This document shows, in pieces, positions 24,693-33,150 of a DNA stretch of 39,484 bases. The DNA is from Flavobacteriaceae bacterium (GTDB lineage Bacteria > Bacteroidota > Bacteroidia > Flavobacteriales > Flavobacteriaceae), in contig JALWKK010000087.1 in NCBI GenBank assembly GCA_027081505.1, positions 1 through 39,484 on the forward strand. The letters are read 5' to 3'. The position numbers were made by a program, and so were the translations under genes. A model generated the notes under the pieces. It did no database searches and was not told the DNA's origin. It saw only the letters and a program-made list of their open reading frames with translations. Numbering within the stretch: the stretch's first letter is position 1; the number at the start of each line of letters is the position of its first letter.

Positions 24693-25829
24693 ATGAAAAC
24701 AATACTATTTATCATACAAAAAGAGTTTAAGCAAATCTTTAGAAATAAAGGAATGCTCCCCATAATTTTTGTGCTTCCGTTATTACAGCTGGTGATTCTT
24801 TCTAATGCAGCCACCTTTGAGGTAAAAAACATTAAATTCTCCTATATCGATAAGGATAATACATCGTTTTCAAGAGCTTTAATCGATAAGTTTGAAGCCT
24901 CTACATACTTCAAGGTTTTAGATAAATTTGAATCTCAAAAAACAGCAAAGCAAGCCATGTTAAAAGGCGATGTCGATGTGGTTTTAGAAATTCCCAACCA
25001 TTTTGAAAGAGACCTAATCGCTAACAAAAAGTCAAACCTTTTAGTTGCAATCAATGCGATTGACGGAGCTGCTGCCGGAGTAGAAAATGTGTATATTAAC
25101 CAAATTGTACAGCAATTTAATAAAAATGCGATTGTTGATTTAAAAAAGTCGATGGTCATTACTCCTATCGCAAATACTGAATTGTTAAAAACCATAGATA
25201 GCATTCCGTTGTTTTGGTACAATAAAACCTTAAATTATAAAACCTTTATGGTGCCAGGGATACTGGTATTGTTGGTAACAATGATTTCTTTATTTCTATC
25301 GGGAATGAATATTGTACGTGAAAAAGAAATAGGCACCTTAGAACAAATAAATGTTACACCTATTAAGAAATACCAGTTTATTGTGGGTAAGTTGTTTCCT
25401 TTTTGGATTATTGGTTTTGGGTTATTGACTATTGGATTAATCTTGGGAAAACTCATCTTTAATGTCCCTATGGTAGGGAGTATTGCACTTATTTATTTTT
25501 ATACGGCGATTTATTTATTAGTTCTCTTAGGAATGGGATTCTTCATTTCTAACTTTACAGACACCCAACAGCAAGCTATGTTTATTGCTTGGTTTTTTGT
25601 AGTTATTTTTATTTTAATGAGTGGTCTTTTTACCCCTATTGAGAGTATGCCGGATTGGGCACAATTCTTAACCGAGTTTAACCCCATTCGGTATTTTGTA
25701 GAGGTGATGCGAATGGTCATGCTAAAAGGAGCTTCTTTTACAGATATTCTTCCGCAATTTGTTAAAACTACGGTGTACGCTCTTGTAATGAATGGCTTGG
25801 CGGTTTGGAGCTATAAAAAAACAAGTTAA
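24693..25829 (+). CDS. ABC-2 type permease 2 (YbhR/YbhS-like)
   Basis: 378 residues with the same layout as the preceding permease: KEFKQIFRNKGML, one helix, a periplasmic domain, REKEIGTLEQINVTPIKKYQ, and a C-terminal membrane domain with FFISNFTDTQQQAMF. It would pair with permease 1. It is the last gene of the cluster, and its stop codon lies in the stem of a terminator hairpin. Confidence 0.9.
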   Translation: MKTILFIIQKEFKQIFRNKGMLPIIFVLPLLQLVILSNAATFEVKNIKFSYIDKDNTSFSRALIDKFEASTYFKVLDKFESQKTAKQAMLKGDVDVVLEIPNHFERDLIANKKSNLLVAINAIDGAAAGVENVYINQIVQQFNKNAIVDLKKSMVITPIANTELLKTIDSIPLFWYNKTLNYKTFMVPGILVLLVTMISLFLSGMNIVREKEIGTLEQINVTPIKKYQFIVGKLFPFWIIGFGLLTIGLILGKLIFNVPMVGSIALIYFYTAIYLLVLLGMGFFISNFTDTQQQAMFIAWFFVVIFILMSGLFTPIESMPDWAQFLTEFNPIRYFVEVMRMVMLKGASFTDILPQFVKTTVYALVMNGLAVWSYKKTS

Positions 25830-25852
25830 GATAATTTTCAAAATTATCTTTT
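25828..25852 (+). terminator. Terminator of the efflux cluster
   Basis: AAGATAATTTT and AAAATTATCTT are perfect 11-bp arms around a single central base, followed by TT. The left arm starts within the TAA stop codon of permease 2. The stem is AT-rich, so efficiency is uncertain. Confidence 0.6.
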
Positions 25853-25995
25853 GACCAAAGTAACAAACTGTTAGTAAACTTTCATAAGTAGTATAAACAA
25901 TTGGTTTTTCAATAAAATAATTTGTGTCTTTATAGCGTAAAAACCTAAAAATCAAAGATTGTTTGTATTAGCCCCCAAAAAAGTCGGACAAGATT

Positions 25996-26200
25996 CTATT
26001 TAAATATTTTTCTGAATAATTTATGAAGCGTGAAATAATTATCCGTATATTCTTCAATCGAAATGTCCTCAAATTTTATTAATAAATCAATATCACTATT
26101 TTCTGAAAAAGTATCAGATACGACAGAAAATTCTTTTACTTTATACTCTTTGCAGTATTCTTTAAATTTTATCTATATTTTCGGTTATAATCCTATTCAT
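25996..26200 (-). pseudogene. Broken MNT-type nucleotidyltransferase (MntA-like)
   Basis: On the minus strand an ATG at 26200 gives MNRIITENIDKI, then a one-base frameshift. The frame then continues with KEYCKEYKVKEF and SENSDIDLLIKFEDISIEEY to a stop at 25996. This is the pattern of minimal nucleotidyltransferases paired with HEPN proteins. The metal-binding D-x-D survives. The GS motif is lost: the expected FGS is reduced to FSVVSD, consistent with a deletion of a few codons. The protein is also short and has no HEPN partner beside it. It is a remnant, probably of a toxin-antitoxin pair. Confidence 0.6.
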
Positions 26201-26328
26201 ATCTCAAAGATACGATAATTTTTAGGAAATTGAAATGCAAAGGTTGTAAAACAGCTAATAACCACTTCATTTAAAGTAAAAATCGTCAAAAAAATCCTAA
26301 AAATAGTTTTCACTAAAAGTCTTATGTT

Positions 26329-26336
26329 TATTTTTG
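26329..26336 (+). promoter_or_regulatory. -7 element for metG
   Basis: TATTTTTG matches TAnnTTTG and lies 14 bp before the ATG at 26351. An upstream in-frame ATG at 26324 would lie ahead of transcription, so the shorter start was chosen. Confidence 0.5.
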
Positions 26337-26350
26337 CCATAAACAAATAT

Positions 26351-28423
26351 ATGAGCAAATCAAATAAAGACAATAGATATACCATAACCGCCGCATTACC
26401 ATACGTAAACGGACCCATTCACATAGGACACCTCGCCGGTGTATATGTTCCGGCAGATATTTATGCTCGTTATCAAAGACTTCAAAACAAGGATGTTCTT
26501 TTTGTTTGCGGAAGCGATGAACACGGCGTGCCCATTACCTTAAAAGCAAAAAAAGAAGGAATAACACCTCAAGAAGTAGTAGATAAATACCATAAAATAG
26601 TAAAAAAATCATTTAAAGATTTTGGTATTTCATTCGATAATTATTCTCGAACTTCGGATAGAATACATCATAAAACCGCTTCCGATTTTTTTAAAAAATT
26701 ATACGAAAACGGTAAATTCATCGAAGAAACCAATCAACAGTTATACGATGAAGAAGCCAAACAGTTTTTAGCCGACAGGTTTGTAATTGGTACTTGCCCG
26801 AAATGTGGTAACGAAGAGAGTTATGGTGACCAATGCGAAAAATGCGGAACCTCGCACAACGCCACCGATTTAATAAACCCTAAATCCGCTATTACCGGAA
26901 ATGTTCCTACTTTAAAAGAAACCAAACACTGGTATTTACCTTTAAACGAATACGAATCTTGGTTAAGAGAATGGATTGTTGAAGGACATAAAAAAGATTG
27001 GAAAACCAATGTACTCGGACAAGTAAAATCGTGGTTAGACGATGGTTTGCGTCCACGAGCGGTAACACGTGATTTGGATTGGGGAATTCCCGTACCGGTT
27101 AAAGGTGCCGAAGGAAAAGTATTGTATGTTTGGTTTGATGCGCCTATCGGGTATATCTCATCCACAAAAGAATGGGCAGAAAGAGAAGGTAAAGACTGGG
27201 AACCCTACTGGAAAAATGACGACACAAAACTATTGCATTTTATAGGAAAGGACAACATCGTTTTTCACTGTATTATTTTTCCGTCTATGCTTAAAGCCGA
27301 AGGAAGTTTTATTTTACCCGAAAACGTACCTGCAAACGAGTTTTTAAACCTTGAAGGGAATAAAATTTCGACCAGCAAAAACTGGGCGGTTTGGTTACAC
27401 GAATATCTCGAAGATTTCCCCAACCAACAAGATGTACTGCGTTATGTACTTACGGCAAATGCTCCCGAAACCAAAGATAACGACTTTACCTGGACAGACT
27501 TTCAAGCAAGAAACAACAATGAGCTGGTAGCTGTTTTTGGTAATTTTATCAATCGCGTGGTAGTGCTTACCCATAAATATTATAATGGCATTGTGCCTGC
27601 TCCGTCCAGTTTTTCCGAAACAGACAAAGAGGTGTTAACACAACTACAAAGTTATCCCAATGTTATAGCAGACAGTATAGAACGATATCGCTTTAGAGAA
27701 GCACAAACCCAAATGATGAATGTGGCGCGGTTGGGAAATAAATATCTGGCAGACGAAGAACCTTGGAAAACAATAAAAACCGATGAACAGCGTACAAAAA
27801 CCGTGATGTATGTTGCTTTGCAAATCGCTTCGGCACTATCGGTATTAAGCGAACCTTTTTTGCCGTTTACTTCAAAAAAATTAAAAAATATACTCCGGGT
27901 AAAAAATGCTTTAGTGTGGAAAGATATTTCTGAAAAAGAAGTTTTAATACCGGCTGGCCATACCATAGGAAAAGCCGAATTGCTTTTTGGTAAAATAGAA
28001 GATATGCAAGTACAACAGCAATTAGATAAGTTGGAAGCAACCAAAAAACAAAATCTAATGGAAAAAACACAACCTCAAATAGCACCTCAAAAAGACACCA
28101 TTCAATTTGATGATTTTACCAAACTCGATATGCGTGTAGGAACCATCATTGAAGCTGAAAAAATGCCTAAAACCAAAAAACTATTGGTTTTAAAGGTAGA
28201 TACCGGAATAGACGTAAGAACCATTGTATCGGGAATTGCCGAAAGTTTTTCGCCGGAAGAAGTAGTGGGTAAAAAAGTGACGGTTTTGGTTAACCTTGCT
28301 CCAAGAAAATTACGAGGAGTAGAAAGTCAAGGAATGATTTTAATGACTGAAACCACAGACGGAAAATTAGTATTTGTAAGTCCCGATGAATCCAATGTGC
28401 TAAACGGAGCTTCTATAAATTAA
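26351..28423 (+). CDS. metG: Methionyl-tRNA synthetase
   Basis: 690 residues from the ATG at 26351. The class I HIGH motif is exact (HIGH, 24-27). The zinc knuckle [18 protein letters not shown] lies near residue 145. The KMSKS loop appears as KISTSKN near 340. The anticodon-binding domain is followed by a C-terminal EMAP/Trbp111-like tRNA-binding domain ([20 protein letters not shown]). It charges tRNA-Met in the cytoplasm. It stands alone; downstream, only 6 bp separate its stop from the end of a convergent pseudogene, and no terminator was noticed there. Confidence 0.97.
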   Translation: MSKSNKDNRYTITAALPYVNGPIHIGHLAGVYVPADIYARYQRLQNKDVLFVCGSDEHGVPITLKAKKEGITPQEVVDKYHKIVKKSFKDFGISFDNYSRTSDRIHHKTASDFFKKLYENGKFIEETNQQLYDEEAKQFLADRFVIGTCPKCGNEESYGDQCEKCGTSHNATDLINPKSAITGNVPTLKETKHWYLPLNEYESWLREWIVEGHKKDWKTNVLGQVKSWLDDGLRPRAVTRDLDWGIPVPVKGAEGKVLYVWFDAPIGYISSTKEWAEREGKDWEPYWKNDDTKLLHFIGKDNIVFHCIIFPSMLKAEGSFILPENVPANEFLNLEGNKISTSKNWAVWLHEYLEDFPNQQDVLRYVLTANAPETKDNDFTWTDFQARNNNELVAVFGNFINRVVVLTHKYYNGIVPAPSSFSETDKEVLTQLQSYPNVIADSIERYRFREAQTQMMNVARLGNKYLADEEPWKTIKTDEQRTKTVMYVALQIASALSVLSEPFLPFTSKKLKNILRVKNALVWKDISEKEVLIPAGHTIGKAELLFGKIEDMQVQQQLDKLEATKKQNLMEKTQPQIAPQKDTIQFDDFTKLDMRVGTIIEAEKMPKTKKLLVLKVDTGIDVRTIVSGIAESFSPEEVVGKKVTVLVNLAPRKLRGVESQGMILMTETTDGKLVFVSPDESNVLNGASIN

Positions 28424-28429
28424 GCTTTT

Positions 28430-29640
28430 TTATTCTTTAACTATTTTTTGAACAAAACCGGAAGCTGTTTTAAAAATATACATCACTCTTTGTAACGATG
28501 ACACATCTATTTGAGTTTTGCCTATGTCTAAATTTCCTGTAATAATTTGTTTCCCCGTAATATCAAAAATACCATAAATACTTTGGGTTAAATTTCCTTT
28601 TACAATAAGATTATTTATAAGCGGGTTTAGGAATAGTTCGATAGTATTAATCTCACTATCTTGAACTCCTAAAACCGTATTGTTATATCTTAGTTGAACA
28701 AAATTCTATTATTATCCTGTATTAAATATCCGCCAGGAAATGTGTTCGCTATTCCGGCATTTCCAAAAGAAGGGTCAGTTGTTCCATCTTGTAAAAATCT
28801 TTTAAAATACCAATATTCATATCCGTTAGAGTCTATATAGCCACATTTAACTAATATTCTTTCATTATTGTAAAGCTTAAAGCCACAATAATTTTCGTCT
28901 TGAAGGTCCAATATTCCGTTTGTTCCAAAACTGACATCGATAGATCCGTCTGAGAAAAGTTTAACAAGTCCTTTTTTCCATTCTTCATTAATATTTTTAA
29001 ATTTTATTTGTAACAAAAAATTTCCATTAGATAACACTCGTATTGCGCCATTTAAATTAATTTCGTTTCCAAGCTGAATAGAAGTTTCTCCATTTGTACC
29101 AAAACTGGTATCTATTGATCCGTTTTCTAATAATTTTCTTAAAAGTATTGTGAATATACCATTTTCTTGATAATTTCCAATTGTAATCATCTTTTCGTCA
29201 TCAAGTACAAGTAATGTCTTAAAAGAGATATCGCTACCGGGAAAAACTACCAAATCACCATTTGTTCCAAATGAAGTGTCTAATGTGCCATTTGGCAAAT
29301 ATTGGGACAGCATTTTCTTGTATTGACCGGAGATTAGTACACTTTCTAAAAAAAGTATCTTATCATTTGGGCGTATATAAATACTATCAAAACTATCTCC
29401 ATAAGGATTTCCAAAATCACGAATTAAAATCCCATTATTACCAAAGTTTGGGTTAAGTGTCCCGTCTGGTAAATAAGAAGTTGCTACTGCAATTCCATAA
29501 TCATTGGGTATTTGTGCTGAACCGGAAACATATAAATTCCCTTGACTATCTATAACAAATCCTGTTAAAAATTCATCTTCATTAAAAAAATCTGTTTCTA
29601 CAATCCCATTATTTCCAAAGCTAATATCCGGGCTTCCGTC
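28430..29640 (-). pseudogene. Broken type IX-secreted protein with delta-60 repeats
   Basis: Read leftwards, the frame is open from 29640 to 28690 with repeats of the form DGSIDxSFGTNG, the delta-60 (DUF5122) pattern, at least six copies. A stop at 28690 ends it. The correct continuation lies one frame over: a type IX sorting domain ending FKTASGFVQKIVKE at 28430. Restoring one T in the run near 28700 rejoins the two. The 5' end is missing: an in-frame stop lies immediately before 29640 and no signal peptide is present. It is thus truncated at the N-terminus and frameshifted before the secretion signal. Confidence 0.75.
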
Positions 29641-29775
29641 TTACGAAAACCCCAAAAAACCAATTAGGACAAGTACCCGTACAAAATAATTTTACTGGTT
29701 TTTGAAAGGGAAGATAAACACAAAAAGCCGTTGGTTTAAGTGCTACCAATGTACAAAAAAATTGTATTTTCGTAA
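29641..29775. repeat. 135-bp segment bounded by TTACGAAAA/TTTTCGTAA inverted repeats
   Basis: The inverted 9-bp ends lie at 29641-29649 and 29767-29775, and the left end coincides with the truncation point of the delta-60 gene. A plus-strand frame reads KSRWFKCYQCTKKLYFRNH, like the zinc-ribbon start of a transposase. It has an in-frame stop before it, and no transposase follows. It is probably a relic of an insertion that cut the gene. Confidence 0.4.
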
Positions 29776-29823
29776 CCATACACAAAAAAAATTATAGTTT
29801 AATCATTCCTTTACTTTGCATCT

Positions 29824-31515
29824 ATGCGTTGGACTCTTAAACCAAAACCAGAACCTAAACTAGTTAATACGCTGTCTAAAGAACTTGGGGTTGCTCCCAT
29901 TATTGCAACACTTCTGGTTCAAAGAGGAATTACCAATTACCAAGAGGCGAGAGATTTTTTTAGACCCGATTTATCCCAACTTCACGACCCGTTTTTAATG
30001 AAGGATATGGATAAAGCGGTAGCACGTATTGAAAAAGCGATAAACAATAACGAAAACATTTTAATATACGGCGATTATGATGTGGACGGTACCACCAGCG
30101 TAGCGTTGCTCTCTTCCTATTTAAAAACATTTTATCCCAATATTGCAACCTATATTCCAGACCGTTACACCGAAGGATACGGCGTTTCTTACCAAGGAAT
30201 TGATTTTGCTCATGACAATGGTTTTAGTCTAATTATTGCCTTAGATTGTGGTGTAAAAGCCATAGAAAAAGTTGCTTATGCCAATAAAAAAGATATCGAT
30301 TTTATTATTTGCGACCACCACCGTCCCGATAAACAATTACCGGAAGCAATAGCCGTTCTTGACCCAAAAAGAGAAGATTGCAAGTATCCTTACAAAGAGC
30401 TTTGTGGTTGCGGTGTAGGTTTTAAACTCATACAAGCATTGGCTTCTAAAAAAGGAAAAACCATAGAGTCTCTTGTTCCTTATTTAGATTTGGTAGCCAC
30501 GGCTATTGGTGCCGATATCGTTCCTATTACCGGTGAAAACAGAATTTTAGCTTATCACGGTTTAAAAGTGATTAACTCAAACCCACGACCCGGATTTAAA
30601 GCCCTTATGCAAGCAACCAAAAAAGAAAAATTTACCATCACCGATGTGGTCTTTATCATAGCTCCGCGAATAAATGCAGCGGGACGTATGAAACACGGAA
30701 ATCACGCCGTTACACTCCTTACCGAAACCGATTTTAACCTCGCTGCAAAATATGCCATAGAGATTAACCGGTACAACTCAGACAGAAAAGACACCGATAA
30801 ATTAATTACGCAAGAAGCTTTAAAACAAATAGAAAACAACAACGAGCAAGATTGTTTTACAACCGTAGTTTATAATAAGAATTGGCACAAGGGTGTTATT
30901 GGTATCGTTGCTTCCAGATTAATTGAAACCTACTACCGTCCTACCTTAGTTTTTACTAAAAGTGGTGAGAAATTAGCGGCTTCGGCACGAAGCGTAAAAG
31001 ATTTTGATGTGTATGAAGCCTTAGAAGCTTGTAAGGAACATATTGAGCAATTTGGCGGGCATAAATATGCGGCGGGATTAACCTTGTTTGAAAAAGATTT
31101 TGAAGCATTTAAAGCCAAATTTGAAGAAGTGGTTTCGCAAACTATAAATCCGAAATTGCTTACCCGAGAAATTAAAATAGACGCCCCAATAACCCTCTCG
31201 GAAATTACTCCCAAACTCCACCGAATACTTTCGCAATTTGCTCCTTTTGGACCCGGAAATATGACTCCTGTATTTATGGCGGAAAACCTGCAAGATACCG
31301 GTTATGGAAAACAAGTGGGTGAAGACGGGAAACACCTGCGGTTTACAGCAACACAAAACGGAACCGGAAAAATAGTGGGAATCGGGTTTAATTTAGGCGA
31401 AAAATACGACCTTATCAAAGACCGAAAACCGTTTAAAGCCGTTTTTACCATTGATGAAAATGAATGGAACGGCACAAAAAGTCTTCAATTGAAGGTGAAG
31501 GATGTTAAGGGATAA
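29824..31515 (+). CDS. recJ: Single-stranded-DNA-specific exonuclease RecJ
   Basis: 563 residues, the usual length. DHH-family motifs are GDYDVDGTT (83-91), the DCG around 141 and CDHHRPD (163-169). PRINAAGRM follows near 280, and the DHHA1 motif GGHKYAAGL near 415. The OB-fold region follows to the end. It degrades single-stranded DNA 5' to 3' in recombination and mismatch repair. No neighbouring repair genes; its promoter region lies next to the inverted-repeat segment. Confidence 0.96.
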   Translation: MRWTLKPKPEPKLVNTLSKELGVAPIIATLLVQRGITNYQEARDFFRPDLSQLHDPFLMKDMDKAVARIEKAINNNENILIYGDYDVDGTTSVALLSSYLKTFYPNIATYIPDRYTEGYGVSYQGIDFAHDNGFSLIIALDCGVKAIEKVAYANKKDIDFIICDHHRPDKQLPEAIAVLDPKREDCKYPYKELCGCGVGFKLIQALASKKGKTIESLVPYLDLVATAIGADIVPITGENRILAYHGLKVINSNPRPGFKALMQATKKEKFTITDVVFIIAPRINAAGRMKHGNHAVTLLTETDFNLAAKYAIEINRYNSDRKDTDKLITQEALKQIENNNEQDCFTTVVYNKNWHKGVIGIVASRLIETYYRPTLVFTKSGEKLAASARSVKDFDVYEALEACKEHIEQFGGHKYAAGLTLFEKDFEAFKAKFEEVVSQTINPKLLTREIKIDAPITLSEITPKLHRILSQFAPFGPGNMTPVFMAENLQDTGYGKQVGEDGKHLRFTATQNGTGKIVGIGFNLGEKYDLIKDRKPFKAVFTIDENEWNGTKSLQLKVKDVKG

Positions 31516-31530
31516 ATAGTATTGATAATG

Positions 31531-31662
31531 TTAGTACGACAATTTACAAGCCATCATACCTAAAAAATAGGCAATATTAGAAGCAATAATAATAAAAATC
31601 ACAGCCCATAACATTTTTACACTAAAACTTTGATTAACAAAATATTTGTTGATTAAGTTCAT
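31531..31662 (-). CDS. Small membrane protein of 43 residues
   Basis: The ATG at 31662 opens a 43-residue frame ending at TAA 31531-31533. It begins MNLINKYFVNQSF, continues in a single hydrophobic helix (WAVIFIIIASNIAYFLG), and ends MMACKLSY. It has no recognised family. It stands by itself in a 275-bp gap between recJ and lpxH. The composition is that of a real single-pass protein rather than random AT-rich sequence, but no clear promoter was found. Confidence 0.5.
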   Translation of the reverse strand: MNLINKYFVNQSFSVKMLWAVIFIIIASNIAYFLGMMACKLSY

Positions 31663-31790
31663 ACTTATTTTGGTGTCAAATAGGTATAACATATTTTCCT
31701 TACTATATTCAACTGCAAATATAACTTTCTAGTTTACAAATTTATAAAATATTTTTTGAGTTTTAATTGTTTTCTTAGCCCTCAATTGAT

Positions 31791-32573
31791 TTATAACCGG
31801 TGTTTTGATGTTAATTTGGCGTCGTATTCTTTCAGTTTAAAAGAATCACCATCAAACACACCATAAGTAAAATGGTTTACCCAATCGCCAAGATTAAAAT
31901 AGGTGGCATTTTCTCCTACTTTAATTTCCATAGGAAGATGCCGGTGTCCGAAAACAAAATAATCATAATGCTTTGTTTCTAGTTTTCGTTTGGCATAAAG
32001 GGCGAGCCATTCTTTTTCGTCACCCAAAAAAGTTTTGTCTTCTTCGCCGGAAATGAGTTTGTTTTTGGTAGAGAGATGTTGGGCAATACGCATACCTATA
32101 TCCGGGTGAAGCCAGCGATATAACCATTTTGAAAACGGATTGGTAAATACTTTTTTCATTCGTTTGTAGCCTTTGTCTCCGGGACCTTTTCCGTCGCCAT
32201 GACCTATTAAAAAAGTTTTGTTGTTAAAGGAAAATTCTTTGGGCTGAAAGTAAACCGGTATATTAAGTTCTTTTTCAAAATAATTGCGCATCCATAAATC
32301 GTGATTGCCAACAAAAAAATAGATTGGAATTCCGGAGTCTGTTATTTCGGCAAGTTTACCCAATACACGTACAAAGCCTTTTGGTACAACGGTTTTGTAT
32401 TCAAACCAAAAGTCAAATAAATCGCCGAGTAAAAAAATGGCTGCGGCATCTTTTTTTATTTCATCAAGCCATTGTACAAATTTTTTTTCACGCGGAAGGC
32501 TTTCTTTATAAGTAGGTGCTCCCAAGTGATTGTCGCTGGAGAAATAAACTTTTTTTCCTTGAGGTATTTGCAT
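31791..32573 (-). CDS. lpxH: UDP-2,3-diacylglucosamine diphosphatase (LpxH-type)
   Basis: 260 residues of the calcineurin-like phosphoesterase fold. The metal ligands are visible: SSDNHLG (Asp14, His16), LGDLFDFW, VGNHDLWM, GHGDGKG and FGHRHLP. LpxH removes UMP from UDP-2,3-diacylglucosamine to give lipid X in lipid A synthesis at the inner membrane face. The family in Bacteroidota is recognised by this motif set, although other phosphoesterases share it. Its promoter lies only five bases before the ATG, so the mRNA may have almost no leader. Confidence 0.85.
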   Translation of the reverse strand: MQIPQGKKVYFSSDNHLGAPTYKESLPREKKFVQWLDEIKKDAAAIFLLGDLFDFWFEYKTVVPKGFVRVLGKLAEITDSGIPIYFFVGNHDLWMRNYFEKELNIPVYFQPKEFSFNNKTFLIGHGDGKGPGDKGYKRMKKVFTNPFSKWLYRWLHPDIGMRIAQHLSTKNKLISGEEDKTFLGDEKEWLALYAKRKLETKHYDYFVFGHRHLPMEIKVGENATYFNLGDWVNHFTYGVFDGDSFKLKEYDAKLTSKHRL

Positions 32574-32577
32574 AAAA

Positions 32578-32585
32578 CAAATGTA
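32578..32585 (-). promoter_or_regulatory. -7 element for lpxH, very close to the start codon
   Basis: On the minus strand, TACATTTG matches the consensus and ends 5 bp before the ATG at 32573. Bacteroidota transcription starts about 5-7 bases after this box, so the transcript would begin at or next to the start codon. Confidence 0.45.
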
Positions 32586-32600
32586 CGTTAATTTTTTGTG

Positions 32601-32674
32601 TTAGGGATAGAGCTAAGCTACCATGTAGCAGCGATAGCCCGACCCTGACCGATAGTGTCAGGGGAACACCCTAA
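32601..32674. repeat. Nested-hairpin repeat between queD and lpxH
   Basis: The outer arms TTAGGG (32601-32606) and CCCTAA (32669-32674) enclose GCTAC-CAT-GTAGC (32617-32629) and CCCTGAC/GTCAGGG (32643-32649 and 32657-32663). The queD stop codon lies in the outer arm. It is GC-richer than its surroundings and looks like a REP-type dispersed element; it may act as the queD 3' end. Confidence 0.5.
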
Positions 32675-33117
32675 TTATCGTCGGCAAACCACTCTGCGTA
32701 GCTGCTGTTGGTTTCTTGTAATTTTAAGGAGTGCAACTTTATGTGTGATGGCAACTCGGCTTTTATAATGTTTGCAAAATCTAATAACATCATTTCGCTG
32801 GTGGGTTGGTAATTTACCAACAACACGCGGTGACCTCTTTTTTCCAACTCGTGCGCTAACTCAACATGGGGTGTGTTTTTGTTAAAAACGGTGGCGTGGT
32901 CAAAGACATCTATAATTTTTGATTTTACCAATTTTTTTAAGTCGCCAAAATCGATAACCATCCCGTATTTTACATTATTGTTATCGGAAATGGGTTTGCC
33001 GATAACCGTTACAGATAGCCGGTAGCTATGCCCGTGTACATTTCTGCATTTTCCGTCATAGCCGTAGAGTGCGTGTCCGGTTTCGAAAGAAAATTGTTTG
33101 GTGATTCTAATCTTCAT
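32671..33117 (-). CDS. queD: 6-carboxy-5,6,7,8-tetrahydropterin synthase (QueD/PTPS family)
   Basis: 148 residues. Zinc ligands are His15 (FETGHALYG) and His28/His30 (NVHGHSY), and the catalytic Cys is Cys24 (GKCRN). The C-terminal motif LKLQETNSSYAEW supplies the pterin-anchoring Glu. In the queuosine pathway the family converts 7,8-dihydroneopterin triphosphate. The related pyruvoyl-tetrahydropterin synthases share the motifs, but the size and Cys pattern favour QueD. Other queuosine genes are not in the window. Confidence 0.88.
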   Translation of the reverse strand: MKIRITKQFSFETGHALYGYDGKCRNVHGHSYRLSVTVIGKPISDNNNVKYGMVIDFGDLKKLVKSKIIDVFDHATVFNKNTPHVELAHELEKRGHRVLLVNYQPTSEMMLLDFANIIKAELPSHIKLHSLKLQETNSSYAEWFADDN

Positions 33118-33136
33118 TATTTTTGAATTTCTAATG

Positions 33137-33144
33137 CAAAGGTA
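33137..33144 (-). promoter_or_regulatory. -7 element for queD
   Basis: TACCTTTG on the minus strand matches the consensus and lies 19 bp before the ATG at 33117, in the short gap after the MATE gene. Confidence 0.5.
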
Positions 33145-33150
33145 TTGTTT

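Noticed and set aside
25941-26323. Second gene between the efflux cluster and metG
   Set aside because: Apart from the broken nucleotidyltransferase no frame has coding character; a 73-codon minus frame merely overlaps the metG promoter.
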